Of a DNA stretch of 64,000 nt, positions 43,195 through 51,592 are shown one piece after another. The position numbers and the translations under genes are program-made. Numbering within the stretch: the stretch's first letter is position 1; each line of letters starts with the position of its first letter. Below the pieces are notes generated by a model, which ran no database searches, was not told the origin of the DNA, and worked only from the letters and a program-made list of their open reading frames with translations. Origin of the DNA: Heyndrickxia ginsengihumi (GTDB lineage: Bacteria; Bacillota; Bacilli; Bacillales; Bacillaceae_C); contig NZ_JAAIWK010000004.1 of the NCBI RefSeq assembly GCF_011008565.1, forward strand, positions 124,001 through 188,000. Reading direction: 5' to 3'.

Positions 43195-43502
43195 ACTTGA
43201 AATAATAGAGAGGATTTTCATTTATACTGGTAGATTTTCAATTACATATGTTTGAGTATGAATACTGTGAGGATATTATTTATTAAAGTGTATGATAAAG
43301 GGGCATAACATTTCAAATCATAAATCTTAATTTAAAGAAATTTTTATAATTTTAATATATTTACTCAATAAAAATAGTTGTTTCTATATAGAAACAAGTT
43401 AGAATACAGTCAAACCTCATTAGGACTATTATTTAATGGAGATCTCTTATTTTTAGGATCAGCTCAATTATCATGAATTTCAAAACAAAACATCTATCTA
43501 AC
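43195..43502. other. gene-free stretch with a perfect 20-base palindrome
   Basis: Very AT-rich. The only notable feature is TTGTTTCTATATAGAAACAA at 43378-43397, a perfect 20-base palindrome of operator size. No promoter or gene beside it is convincing. Confidence 0.5.
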
Positions 43503-43560
43503 ATAAAAAAGACTGCAGATAAACTTGAAAAACAAGTGTATCTGCAGCTTCTTTTTTTCA
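43503..43560 (-). terminator. terminator of the RND pump gene
   Basis: On the minus strand GCTGCAGATACACTTG pairs with CAAGTTTATCTGCAG around a T-rich loop, followed by TTTTTT. It starts one base after the stop. Confidence 0.9.
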
Positions 43561-43561
43561 A

Positions 43562-46500
43562 TTATTCATTTATTGTTTTCTTTTTCTTTGTAAACTTCAT
43601 TAAAAATTCATAAACAACTGGAACAATTAGCAAGGTCAATAATGTCGAACTTGCTAAACCGCCAATAACGGTAACACCGAGTCCTTTTGAAATTAAGCCT
43701 CCGCCGCCATATCCTAAAGCGAGAGGAAGAAGTGCAAAGATCGTTGCAATAGCTGTCATGAGAATTGGGCGAAGACGAGTTGCTCCAGCTTCAAGCAATG
43801 CTTCACGAGTTGAAAGCCCTTCGTTCTCTTTATGAATCACCCTATCAACCAATACGATCGCATTTGTGACAACTATACCGATTAGCATTAGAGCACCGAT
43901 CATTGCAGTGACACTAATCGTTTCATGTGCTAAATATAGAGCAACTAATGCACCAATAACCGCAAATGGTAATGAGAATAAAATTGTAAATGGAGCAAGT
44001 GCGCCACCAAATGTAATCACTAGAACGAGATAGACGATCGCAATAGCTGCAAGCATCGCTAACCCTAATTTTGTAAAGGAGTCTTTCATATCTTCTGATA
44101 CTCCGCCTGTTGAGATATCAATATATTTTGGTACGTCCAGTTTATCTACTTTACCTTTTACGCTTTGTGTGACTTTAGAAACGTCTGATGAAGTAATTTT
44201 TCCGGTAACACTTGCATAAATCTTTCCATTTCGTTTTTCTACTGAGTTTGGTGTCGTTGTTTTCTTCACACTTACGACATCTTTAAGGGCTACTTTATTT
44301 CCTAAAGAAGTTGTAACCTTTGTATTCGTTAATTCATTAATATTTTTGTAGCTTTCCTTGTTCGTTTGAACATAGACATTCAATTCTTTCCCGTCCTTTT
44401 TGACGGTTGTTAGAACTTGCTGATTTCCAGCTTGAGAAAGTCCTGTTCCTAATTGACCAGCCGTTAATCCTAATTTGCTCAATTTGTTTTGATCTGCAAC
44501 TAATGCATACTCATCATATGTTTTTGATAAGCTTGTCTCAACGTTTTTCAAGTCATGGTTTTGTTTCATAATATGCTCAATTTTATTTACAACAGGCTTA
44601 ATTTCATCCATGTTGTCTCCATAAACATACATTGTTAAGTCATTACTTGATGTTGATCCAAAGTCTTGAGACTTCCAAGTACCATGTTTAGACATTTTTT
44701 GCATTGCTTTAATCACTTTATCTGGTTCTTTATCAAAGTTTTTCGTACTATCCTTGTATTCAACGACAAATACTGCAGAATTATCTTGTGTGCTAAAAGC
44801 AGAACTTCCGATAGAATATTGGACGGTTTTTACACCTTTATGCTTAAGCAAATAATCTTCTGCTTTTGCGGCTGTTTTCTTAACATCTCCAAGTGTTTGT
44901 CCTGGATCAGGAGAATAAGTAGCATACACAACCTTTTGGGTGTCGTCTGACATGAAACTCGCACCAATTAATGGAGTGAGTGCAAGACTTCCTACTAAAA
45001 GAAGACAAGCTAATCCAAATGTAATCAGTTTATGGTTAAGTGACCAATTCAAAACTTTTTTATAAAAGCTTGCAAGTTTTCCATGCTCGCGATGATTCTC
45101 AACTTTTTTAAGTTTAATACCATTTTTAAATAAAGAATGAGCGAACATCGGAACAACTGTTAAGGCAATCAGTAATGATGCTAATAGTGAAAATACTAAA
45201 GTTAGGGCGAATGGCATAAATAATTCCCCAACCATTCCTTTTACTAAACCTAAAGGAATAAAGACAATCACTGTTACGATTGTAGAAGACATGATTGGCT
45301 TAAACACTTCGTTCGTTGCTTCACGAATAAGCTCTTTACCTTTTAGTTTTTCAGCTGGATTTGTGAGACGCCGGTAAATATTTTCAATGACGACAATCGA
45401 GTCATCTATTACACGGCCAATTGCAACGGTCATCGCTCCTAATGTCATAATATTTAACGTAATATCCATCTGTTTCAAAAGAATAAACGCAATAAAGATT
45501 GACATTGGAATTGAAATAACCGCAATAATCGTTGAACGGAAGTTACGTAAAAATAAAAGGATAATAATCACAGCAAAAATTGCACCAATGATTGCCTTTT
45601 CTAACATTGTTTTTACAGAATCGACAATCGGTGTTGCTTGATCTAATATTTTTGTAACTTTTAAGCCGTTATAGTCTTTTTCAAATTTATCGATTTTTTT
45701 ATTGACAGCATTTGCTACATCAACAGTGTTTGCATCAGCTGCTTTTGTAATAGTAATACCAATTGAATCTTTCCCATTTGTTTTCGAAATGGTTTCATGC
45801 TTGCCAACTACTTTAATATCTGCAATATCCTTTAGCTTGACTGTTGGAATACCTGTTGCTTGTTTACTAGCTTGTCCACTTAAAGCGGCAGTACTGCCTG
45901 CACTTGCTTGTGTTTTTGGCGTATAAGAGATAGCAAGATTTTTAAAATGATCCAACGATTTTACATTTCCGTCAATGACAACGGATTTATCTTTTTTTCC
46001 AAAATTGATTAAACCAAGAGGGACAGAAACGTTAGAAGCTTGAATTTGTTGCTGTACAGTGTTTTCATCTAATCCTAATGCATTTAATTTATCTTGTTTA
46101 AATGCCAATTGTACTTCTTGGACGTATTGTCCTGAAGCTTGTACTTGAGAGACACCATCAATACTTTGTAATTGTGGGACAATGTCATTCTCAATGGTTT
46201 TTGTTAAATCTACGAATGATTTATTTTTATCTGTTATACTTAAAGAAAGAATCGGAAAATCATTGAGACTCACTCTTGAGACCGTTGGTTTGTCAACATT
46301 ATCTGGTAAGTCTACTTTATCAAGTGCTTCTTTAATATCATTTTTTGCTTGATCCATATCTGTTGAATAGTCATATTCAATTTGTATGGAAGAGTTATTT
46401 TGTGTAGACGTTGTCGTAACATTTTGCACACCTGATAGATTTTTAATACCTTGTTCTATTGGCGCTGTTACTTTATCTTCAATTTCCTGAGGTGTTGCAC

Positions 46501-46660
46501 CTGTATAGGTAGTTGAAATCATAATAACAGGGGTATTTATGTTCGGAATTGTTTCTAATTTCATATTGGTTCCTGCATAAATCCCTGCACATGCCACGAT
46601 TAATGTCATTAACCAAATGGCAAACTTATTGTTTAGGCAGAAATTGATAATATGCTTCAA
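43562..46660 (-). CDS. swrC: SwrC-type RND efflux permease
   Basis: 1032 residues with the RND layout: 12 membrane helices and two large external loops. Helix 4 carries the proton-relay Asp pair in AIGRVIDDSIVVIENIY. No membrane-fusion partner is adjacent, as is normal for SwrC (YerP), which exports surfactin-like lipopeptides and some drugs. The start is TTG 46660 with AAAGGAG nine bases upstream. Its promoter contains two TetR-type operators. In B. subtilis the divergent neighbour is the TetR gene yerO; here an alarmone synthetase lies between. Confidence 0.92.
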   Translation of the reverse strand: MKHIINFCLNNKFAIWLMTLIVACAGIYAGTNMKLETIPNINTPVIMISTTYTGATPQEIEDKVTAPIEQGIKNLSGVQNVTTTSTQNNSSIQIEYDYSTDMDQAKNDIKEALDKVDLPDNVDKPTVSRVSLNDFPILSLSITDKNKSFVDLTKTIENDIVPQLQSIDGVSQVQASGQYVQEVQLAFKQDKLNALGLDENTVQQQIQASNVSVPLGLINFGKKDKSVVIDGNVKSLDHFKNLAISYTPKTQASAGSTAALSGQASKQATGIPTVKLKDIADIKVVGKHETISKTNGKDSIGITITKAADANTVDVANAVNKKIDKFEKDYNGLKVTKILDQATPIVDSVKTMLEKAIIGAIFAVIIILLFLRNFRSTIIAVISIPMSIFIAFILLKQMDITLNIMTLGAMTVAIGRVIDDSIVVIENIYRRLTNPAEKLKGKELIREATNEVFKPIMSSTIVTVIVFIPLGLVKGMVGELFMPFALTLVFSLLASLLIALTVVPMFAHSLFKNGIKLKKVENHREHGKLASFYKKVLNWSLNHKLITFGLACLLLVGSLALTPLIGASFMSDDTQKVVYATYSPDPGQTLGDVKKTAAKAEDYLLKHKGVKTVQYSIGSSAFSTQDNSAVFVVEYKDSTKNFDKEPDKVIKAMQKMSKHGTWKSQDFGSTSSNDLTMYVYGDNMDEIKPVVNKIEHIMKQNHDLKNVETSLSKTYDEYALVADQNKLSKLGLTAGQLGTGLSQAGNQQVLTTVKKDGKELNVYVQTNKESYKNINELTNTKVTTSLGNKVALKDVVSVKKTTTPNSVEKRNGKIYASVTGKITSSDVSKVTQSVKGKVDKLDVPKYIDISTGGVSEDMKDSFTKLGLAMLAAIAIVYLVLVITFGGALAPFTILFSLPFAVIGALVALYLAHETISVTAMIGALMLIGIVVTNAIVLVDRVIHKENEGLSTREALLEAGATRLRPILMTAIATIFALLPLALGYGGGGLISKGLGVTVIGGLASSTLLTLLIVPVVYEFLMKFTKKKKTINE

Positions 46661-46703
46661 GATGTTGTGCTCCTTTGTAAATTTTTGTCATATATACGTA
46701 ATT

Positions 46704-46717
46704 TGACTGACTGGTCA
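46704..46717. promoter_or_regulatory. TetR-type operator 1 at the RND-pump promoter
   Basis: TGACTGACTGGTCA, an imperfect palindrome, lies just downstream of the predicted pump transcription start. It is repeated 29 bases away with one change. Confidence 0.75.
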
Positions 46718-46728
46718 TATCGATATAA

Positions 46729-46757
46729 AATATAACTGACTGGTCATTATTAATCAA
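46729..46757 (-). promoter_or_regulatory. promoter of the RND pump
   Basis: On the minus strand TTGATT (46757-46752) and TATATT (46734-46729) are 17 bases apart. Operator 2 lies in the spacer. Confidence 0.75.
46733..46746. promoter_or_regulatory. TetR-type operator 2 inside the promoter spacer
   Basis: TAACTGACTGGTCA matches operator 1 at 13 of 14 positions in the same orientation. Its position between -35 and -10 fits direct repression by the nearby TetR protein. Confidence 0.75.
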
Positions 46758-46847
46758 GGTTTTTTTAAAGATTTGTTATTAAATGTACTAGTTTGATTAG
46801 CTTATTTAACAAATCTTTTATATAGAGGAAAGGATTGGGTACGTTTC

Positions 46848-47486
46848 ATGAAACCTTCAACAGAACTTAAAAATGTTTTGATGACCTATAAATTCGGAAT
46901 GGATGTATTAAAAACGAAAATTAATATTATGGTCGAAGAGGCACGTATAAAAGGTAAAAACAATCCAATCGAACATATTAAAACAAGATTGAAATCGGTT
47001 GATAGCATAAAAGAAAAATTAAAAAGAAAAAATTTAGAACCTACGATTGATAATATAAAAGAAAAAATATTGGATGTGATAGGGGTTCGTGTTGTTTGTG
47101 CCTTTATCTCTGATATTTACGAAATTTATCAGCTATTCCTTAATCGTTCAGATTTAAAAGTTGTTGAAGTTAAGGATTATATTAAGCACCCTAAACCAAC
47201 TGGCTATCAAAGTTTACATTTAATTGTAAAAGTACCAGTTCAACTTGCAAACCAGGAAATATACGTTCCTGCCGAAATTCAATTGCGCACATTGGCGATG
47301 GATTTTTGGGCAAGCCTAGAGCATAAAATTTTCTATAAATATAATCGTGATATACCAGATTATTTAAAACATGAATTAAAGCAAGCAGCCGATACAGTGA
47401 CACTGTTAGATGAGAAAATGAAAAGCATCCGGGATGAAGTCATCGCAATTGATTCTGTAAGAGATTCATTATTATTACCATCTTAA
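46848..47486 (+). CDS. sasA: small alarmone synthetase, SasA/YwaC (RelP) type
   Basis: 212 residues. Synthesises pppGpp, ppGpp or pGpp from ATP plus GDP/GTP/GMP; it has no hydrolase domain. The synthetase motifs are IGVRVVCAFISDIYEIY, YIKHPKPTGYQSLHL and AEIQLRTLAMDFWASLEHK with the catalytic Glu. Sequence is closer to B. subtilis YwaC than to YjbM (YKFGMDVLKTK, NPIEHIKTRLKS). AGAGGAAAGG lies upstream. A TetR gene follows after 39 bases, probably in the same operon. In B. subtilis sasA responds to cell-envelope stress. Confidence 0.92.
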   Translation: MKPSTELKNVLMTYKFGMDVLKTKINIMVEEARIKGKNNPIEHIKTRLKSVDSIKEKLKRKNLEPTIDNIKEKILDVIGVRVVCAFISDIYEIYQLFLNRSDLKVVEVKDYIKHPKPTGYQSLHLIVKVPVQLANQEIYVPAEIQLRTLAMDFWASLEHKIFYKYNRDIPDYLKHELKQAADTVTLLDEKMKSIRDEVIAIDSVRDSLLLPS

Positions 47487-47525
47487 GAGTGGCTTTTGTG
47501 GACAGCGAGATCGAGGTGAGTACGT

Positions 47526-48401
47526 ATGAAGCAAAAAAAGAAGGATCTAATCAAGATAGCGATAAAATTATTTGCCCGAAAAGGAATTCAGGCAACATCT
47601 GTTCAAGATATCGTTAGTGAATATGGTATTTCTAAAGGCTCCTTCTATCATTATTTTTCTTCAAAGGATGAGCTACTAGTAGATATTTTTCAATACTATT
47701 TTGATCATATCCTTCGGTTATTAAAAAACGCTGAACAGGAAGATTTACGCCCAAGAGATAAGTTTAAAAAGCAGATTATTATTCAATTCGACTTTTTCAT
47801 TAAACATCGTGATTTTATTATGATGGTTTTAAGAGAGCAGAACCATTCAATTAACGAGGAATTACGTAAATTTTTTGAGAAAAATCAGTATGAAATCTAT
47901 AAATACTGTGAAAAAAACATTCTTTCTATTTATGGGGAGGATGTTAAACCATATATATTTGATACAGTTCTAGTATATGAAGGAATTCGTAATGCTTACA
48001 TGGGGATAACCGTTTTTAAAGGTGTAAATGTAGATTTAGACCAACTTTCAGAATTTATTCTTAAGCAGATTGATCATGTTGTCCGTCATTTTCTGGAAAA
48101 AAAGAATCCACCTATTACCCATGTGAACATTGAAGATATGTTTCCGCGTTGTAAAAAAAAGAAAGAGCAATTATTACCGATTTTAATGAATATGAAACGA
48201 ACGTTAGAACAGGCAGATTTACATACGGAGAAAAAGAAAGAGCTGATTGATGTCGTTCAATTTTTATTAAATGAAGTAGAACAACGAGAGGAAGTAAAAT
48301 CCTATGTATTCCGAGGAATGTTGGTACATTTCAAAGATATCAGTGCACTGAAAGCTGACGTCGATAGGATTGTAAATATACTGGATATTAAACTGTTATG
48401 A
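47526..48401 (+). CDS. YerO-like TetR regulator
   Basis: 291 residues, long for TetR. The HTH (IVSEYGISKGSFYHYFSSKD) follows the usual first helix IKLFARKGIQATSVQDI. The C-terminal 190 residues are helical, with a Lys-rich patch (PRCKKKKEQLL). It resembles YerO, the regulator next to swrC in B. subtilis, and is the likely binder of the operators at 46.7 kb. GAGGTGAG precedes ATG 47526. It is followed by a terminator. Confidence 0.88.
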   Translation: MKQKKKDLIKIAIKLFARKGIQATSVQDIVSEYGISKGSFYHYFSSKDELLVDIFQYYFDHILRLLKNAEQEDLRPRDKFKKQIIIQFDFFIKHRDFIMMVLREQNHSINEELRKFFEKNQYEIYKYCEKNILSIYGEDVKPYIFDTVLVYEGIRNAYMGITVFKGVNVDLDQLSEFILKQIDHVVRHFLEKKNPPITHVNIEDMFPRCKKKKEQLLPILMNMKRTLEQADLHTEKKKELIDVVQFLLNEVEQREEVKSYVFRGMLVHFKDISALKADVDRIVNILDIKLL

Positions 48402-48437
48402 ACAAGCTGATCGTGAAATACGATCGGCTTGTTTTAT
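48401..48437 (+). terminator. Rho-independent terminator after the TetR gene
   Basis: AACAAGCTGATCGT and ACGATCGGCTTGTT pair along their whole length with one G-T pair, followed by TTTAT. Confidence 0.9.
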
Positions 48438-48586
48438 CTATCGTGATCTCGTTTACGTGACACTAGCTTGATAATGAAAATAATAACGGCAATGATTAGT
48501 AAAAGATGGATAAAGGCGCCAGCTATATGAGCGATTAATCCTAGAATCCAAAGAACAAGTAAAATCCCAATGATCGTCCAAAGCAT
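48434..48586 (-). CDS. 50-residue membrane peptide, lmo0937 family
   Basis: A short gene: MLWTIIGILLVLWILGLIAH and then IAGAFIHLLLIIAVIIFIIK with a basic end LVSRKRDHDR. It forms two membrane helices with a conserved central His/Gly turn. AAAGGAGC lies before ATG 48586. The family is named after a SigB-dependent Listeria gene, and a good SigB promoter precedes it here. Function is unknown; a role in general stress at the membrane is inferred. Confidence 0.88.
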   Translation of the reverse strand: MLWTIIGILLVLWILGLIAHIAGAFIHLLLIIAVIIFIIKLVSRKRDHDR

Positions 48587-48621
48587 TTGCAAGCTCCTTT
48601 CTTTATGATCTATCTTTTAGA

Positions 48622-48646
48622 ATACCCTAATCATTCACGAACAAAC
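48622..48646 (-). promoter_or_regulatory. SigB-type promoter of the small membrane peptide
   Basis: On the minus strand GTTTGT (48646-48641) and GGGTAT (48627-48622) are 13 bases apart, matching the general-stress sigma-B consensus (GTTTAA, N12-15, GGGTAT). Confidence 0.8.
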
Positions 48647-48663
48647 GAACTTTTACCATTTTC

Positions 48664-48742
48664 AAAAAAAAGATTGGCACCACATAAACCTGATAAGATG
48701 AATGGTTTAAAACATCATATGCAGGTTAAACGTGGGACCAAC
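48664..48742 (-). terminator. terminator of the thioredoxin-like gene
   Basis: On the minus strand TTGGTCCCACGTTTAACCTG and CAGGTTTATGTGGTGCCAA form a long stem with a wide loop, followed by eight T. Confidence 0.85.
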
Positions 48743-48745
48743 CCT

Positions 48746-49066
48746 TTAAAGTGTAACTTGATCTAAAAATTCGCGGACCTGTTCAGGAGATTTTGCATTT
48801 GCACTATGTAAATGTGCCTTTTTTTCTCCATTTTGGAAAATTAATAAGCTAGGAATTCCCATTACTTGATATTTGTCAGCAAGTTCACGGAAATGGTCAC
48901 TGTTTATTTCAAACCATGAGTATTGGGGATAGTCTTTAATGACCTCACCAATAAACATATCCATTACTTTACAATCAGGGCACCAATCAGCAAAAAATTT
49001 AATAATGACAGGTTCAGATTGAGCAGTAATGCTTTCGAATGTTTCAATATCTTTGATAGGTTCCAT
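48746..49066 (-). CDS. ydbP: YdbP-like thioredoxin
   Basis: 106 residues, thioredoxin fold. Redox pair Cys29/Cys32 in FADWCPDCKVMDMF, cis-Pro in VMGIPSLLIF. The CPDC centre and the ending NGEKKAHLHSANAKSPEQV match B. subtilis YdbP closely. Partner proteins are unknown. AAGGAGGTAG precedes the ATG. Confidence 0.88.
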   Translation of the reverse strand: MEPIKDIETFESITAQSEPVIIKFFADWCPDCKVMDMFIGEVIKDYPQYSWFEINSDHFRELADKYQVMGIPSLLIFQNGEKKAHLHSANAKSPEQVREFLDQVTL

Positions 49067-49485
49067 TGTGCTACCTCCTTCAATTTAAAGCAGGAACTGT
49101 TTTATGTTTCCCAGCATTATTGTATATGGAAAATCCGTTTCCTTCAATTTTTTTGATGAGATTATGTCAATTTTTGGGTTATTTACGGTATCGGCGTCAG
49201 AAAATGTTGTCTGTCATTAGGTTTTGCAAGCATCAATTGTAAATCAAAAGTTACATTCCAGTGCTAAAATGAAAAAAAGCAAAGATCATCATCGTATTAA
49301 CAAAAAAAATGTTGTATAATGAACTTTGTTGTTACCACTATCGTCTTTTTTATGTCTTCGATTGATGCTACCACATGTAAAAAGCTTTTCAATGATTACA
49401 GTCAACTATTTCATTCATTGATTTTTTTTTACGATGCTGAGCATTTAAGCTAGTAAATTTTTAGTTAGAATTAGGTGAAATCGAT
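49067..49485. other. divergent intergenic region between ydbP and rodA
   Basis: 419 AT-rich bases. A TATAAT at 49315-49320 may be a -10 box for rodA but no good -35 is at the right distance. I see no gene or repeat here. Confidence 0.4.
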
Positions 49486-50655
49486 ATGTCTTCTCAGAAC
49501 AATAATGGTTCAAAAGTTGATTATGGTATTGTACTAACATTACTATTGCTATGTGTTGTTAGTTTAGTGTCCATATACAGTGCCCAGCAAAGTGGGCAAT
49601 ATCATGAGAATTTTGTTATTAAACAAATTTTTTGGTATATAGTCGGGGCTGGGCTAATCGTCTTGGCTGTACAATTTGATTCCGATCAATTAAAACGACT
49701 TTCATGGTATGCATATGGCTTTGGTATTGCTTTGCTTTGCTTTTTAATCATTGCTCCATCTTCAATCGCTCCAACAATCAATGGTGCGAAAAACTGGTTT
49801 AAAATACCATTTCTTGGAACAATTCAGCCATCCGAGTTCATGAAAGTTTTCTTAATCTTAGTATTGGCGAGACTCATTTCGGATCATCATCAAAAAAATG
49901 GATATAGAACGGTTCAATCTGATTTATGGCTAATTGTAAAATTAGGGATTGCTACATTTGTACCGTTAATGCTTATTATTAAACAGGACTTAGGAACATC
50001 CCTAGTGTTTATGGCTATTTTAATTGGAATGATTTTCACGGCAGGAATTACTTGGAAATTACTACTTCCTTTCTTTGCTGGATTTGCCGGCATTGTAGCC
50101 ATTATTTTTTATTTTGTATTATGGAAACCGAAAGTTTTAGAAACTTATCTCGGGATAAAAACGTATCAATTCGGCCGTATATATTCATGGCTAGATCCGT
50201 ACAATTATTCATCTACTGAAGGATATCACTTGATTCGTTCTTTATTAGCGATTGGATCGGGACAAACTTTCGGTAAAGGTTATGGAAGCCGAGAAGTATA
50301 CCTGCCTGAAAGCCAAACGGATTTTATTTTCAGTGTGATTGGTGAACAGTTTGGATTCATCGGTGCAAGTATTGTTGTCAGTCTGTTTTTCATGTTAATT
50401 TATCATATGACAAAAACTGGATTAGAGACGAAAAATGATTTTTACACATATATTTGTGCAGGAGTCATTTCGATGATTACATTCCACGTTTTTCAAAACA
50501 TTGGCATGACTGTCGGTGTTCTTCCAATTACAGGTATTCCACTTCCGTTTATCAGTTACGGAGGAAGCTCGTTAATGGGGAATATGCTCGGAGTTGGACT
50601 CATTATGTCAATAAGATACCATTATAAAAAATATATGTTTTCAAACGAAAAATAA
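49486..50655 (+). CDS. rodA: RodA-type SEDS peptidoglycan polymerase
   Basis: 389 residues with about ten membrane helices. SEDS family marks: WFKIPFLGTIQPSEFMKVFL, the catalytic Asp in IIKQDLGTSLV, GSGQTFGKGYGSREVYLPES, QTDFIFSVIGEQFGF and the end ITGIPLPFISYGGSSLMGNM. It polymerises glycan strands from lipid II with a class B PBP during elongation. Closer to RodA than to FtsW/SpoVE by the PFLGTIQPSE block, but the split is not certain. Monocistronic. Confidence 0.9.
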   Translation: MSSQNNNGSKVDYGIVLTLLLLCVVSLVSIYSAQQSGQYHENFVIKQIFWYIVGAGLIVLAVQFDSDQLKRLSWYAYGFGIALLCFLIIAPSSIAPTINGAKNWFKIPFLGTIQPSEFMKVFLILVLARLISDHHQKNGYRTVQSDLWLIVKLGIATFVPLMLIIKQDLGTSLVFMAILIGMIFTAGITWKLLLPFFAGFAGIVAIIFYFVLWKPKVLETYLGIKTYQFGRIYSWLDPYNYSSTEGYHLIRSLLAIGSGQTFGKGYGSREVYLPESQTDFIFSVIGEQFGFIGASIVVSLFFMLIYHMTKTGLETKNDFYTYICAGVISMITFHVFQNIGMTVGVLPITGIPLPFISYGGSSLMGNMLGVGLIMSIRYHYKKYMFSNEK

Positions 50656-50658
50656 TTA

Positions 50659-50708
50659 AAAAAAGGGTCAGATACTTCATTAATAATAGTAGTATCTGGC
50701 CCTTTTTC
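50659..50708. terminator. bidirectional terminator between rodA and coat gene
   Basis: AAAAGGGTCAGATACT and AGTATCTGGCCCTTTTT form a long stem with A and T runs on both sides, serving two convergent genes. Confidence 0.92.
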
Positions 50709-50711
50709 TAC

Positions 50712-51047
50712 CTACTGAATGATGTTTCCGTATGGGAATTGATTGCTGTAGCTTTGATGTTGTTGGAACGATTGTTGAATTTTTTGCTGATCAGCAGCTT
50801 CTAAACTATACCAGCCTTGTTGAAACATTAATTCAAATAACTGTCTTTGTTGATTTTGTGTTTCTGTAAAAATCGATAGTAAATCTTGATATAAGGAATC
50901 ATGACTTGCTTCATTTAATGCAGTGCTATATGATGCGGTCATATATTTCTCCATTGATAACAAATCATTAGCTAAATCTCGATCATTCATCGTTGGTGAT
51001 TCAGGGACTTGTGTTTTTGGATTTTGAATTTTTTGCTGATTGTTCAT
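50712..51047 (-). CDS. CotF-family spore coat protein
   Basis: 111 residues, Gln/Asn-rich with a central helical DUF/CotF domain: TMNDRDLANDLLSMEKYMTA, then LLSIFTETQNQQRQLFELMF and QQGWYSLEAADQQKI. This pattern is typical of CotF/YhcQ/YraF-like coat proteins made late in sporulation. AGGAGATAAG precedes the ATG. The neighbouring gene upstream is a related half-size protein. Confidence 0.88.
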   Translation of the reverse strand: MNNQQKIQNPKTQVPESPTMNDRDLANDLLSMEKYMTASYSTALNEASHDSLYQDLLSIFTETQNQQRQLFELMFQQGWYSLEAADQQKIQQSFQQHQSYSNQFPYGNIIQ

Positions 51048-51130
51048 AATCTTATCTCCTTATTAAAATGTCTTGGATTAAAAGTAAGATGAAATGAAGA
51101 ATATGTTTTCAGTTCGTATAAAACGAAAAA

Positions 51131-51385
51131 TTAATGCGACTGTGTAGAATTTAAATGATTTAAGATTTTTTGGTAGTGGCGTTGGTGCATTTGGCCACAT
51201 GCTTCAAAAGCAGTTTTCAATGCAGGATTTTGACAATGTTCAGCAACGAAATGCGCTTTTTTCATTGCAAGTAAATTCCAAGCTAACATATCATCAATAT
51301 AAGATAAATCCTTTGTTGTTATAACATTAGGTGGCTCTGTGTAAGTCATTTGTTGATTTTGCTGTGAAAAAGATTGTGATTGCAA
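51131..51385 (-). CDS. small CotF-like spore coat protein
   Basis: 84 residues. Gln-rich start (MQSQSFSQQNQQMTYTEPPN) followed by VITTKDLSYIDDMLAWNLLA and a helix with HFVAEHCQNPALKTAF. It resembles YraG/YhcQ N-terminal coat domains. The start is TTG at 51385 with AAGGAGG seven bases upstream. The two coat genes are 83 bases apart and probably share a late sporulation promoter that I could not place. Confidence 0.82.
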   Translation of the reverse strand: MQSQSFSQQNQQMTYTEPPNVITTKDLSYIDDMLAWNLLAMKKAHFVAEHCQNPALKTAFEACGQMHQRHYQKILNHLNSTQSH

Positions 51386-51592
51386 AGTAAATCCTCCTTT
51401 TAAGTCAAATATTGTTTGCTTTTTTTATTATTTGATTGAACAGAATTTCCTATGCAATGTGATTTAAAATGTTTTAAAAGCAGATTACTTTTTTTACATA
51501 TCGTTTGCATAAGTTGAGATCATCAACGGTATATGTAGTATTAGAAAGTCATTTTGAATGCTTGTCATCTTGTTGAAAAGGAGTAAGCGCTG

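Noticed and set aside
51550-51580. FadR site upstream of fadM (TGAATGCTTGTCAT)
   Set aside because: Half sites are out of register with the 18-base consensus.
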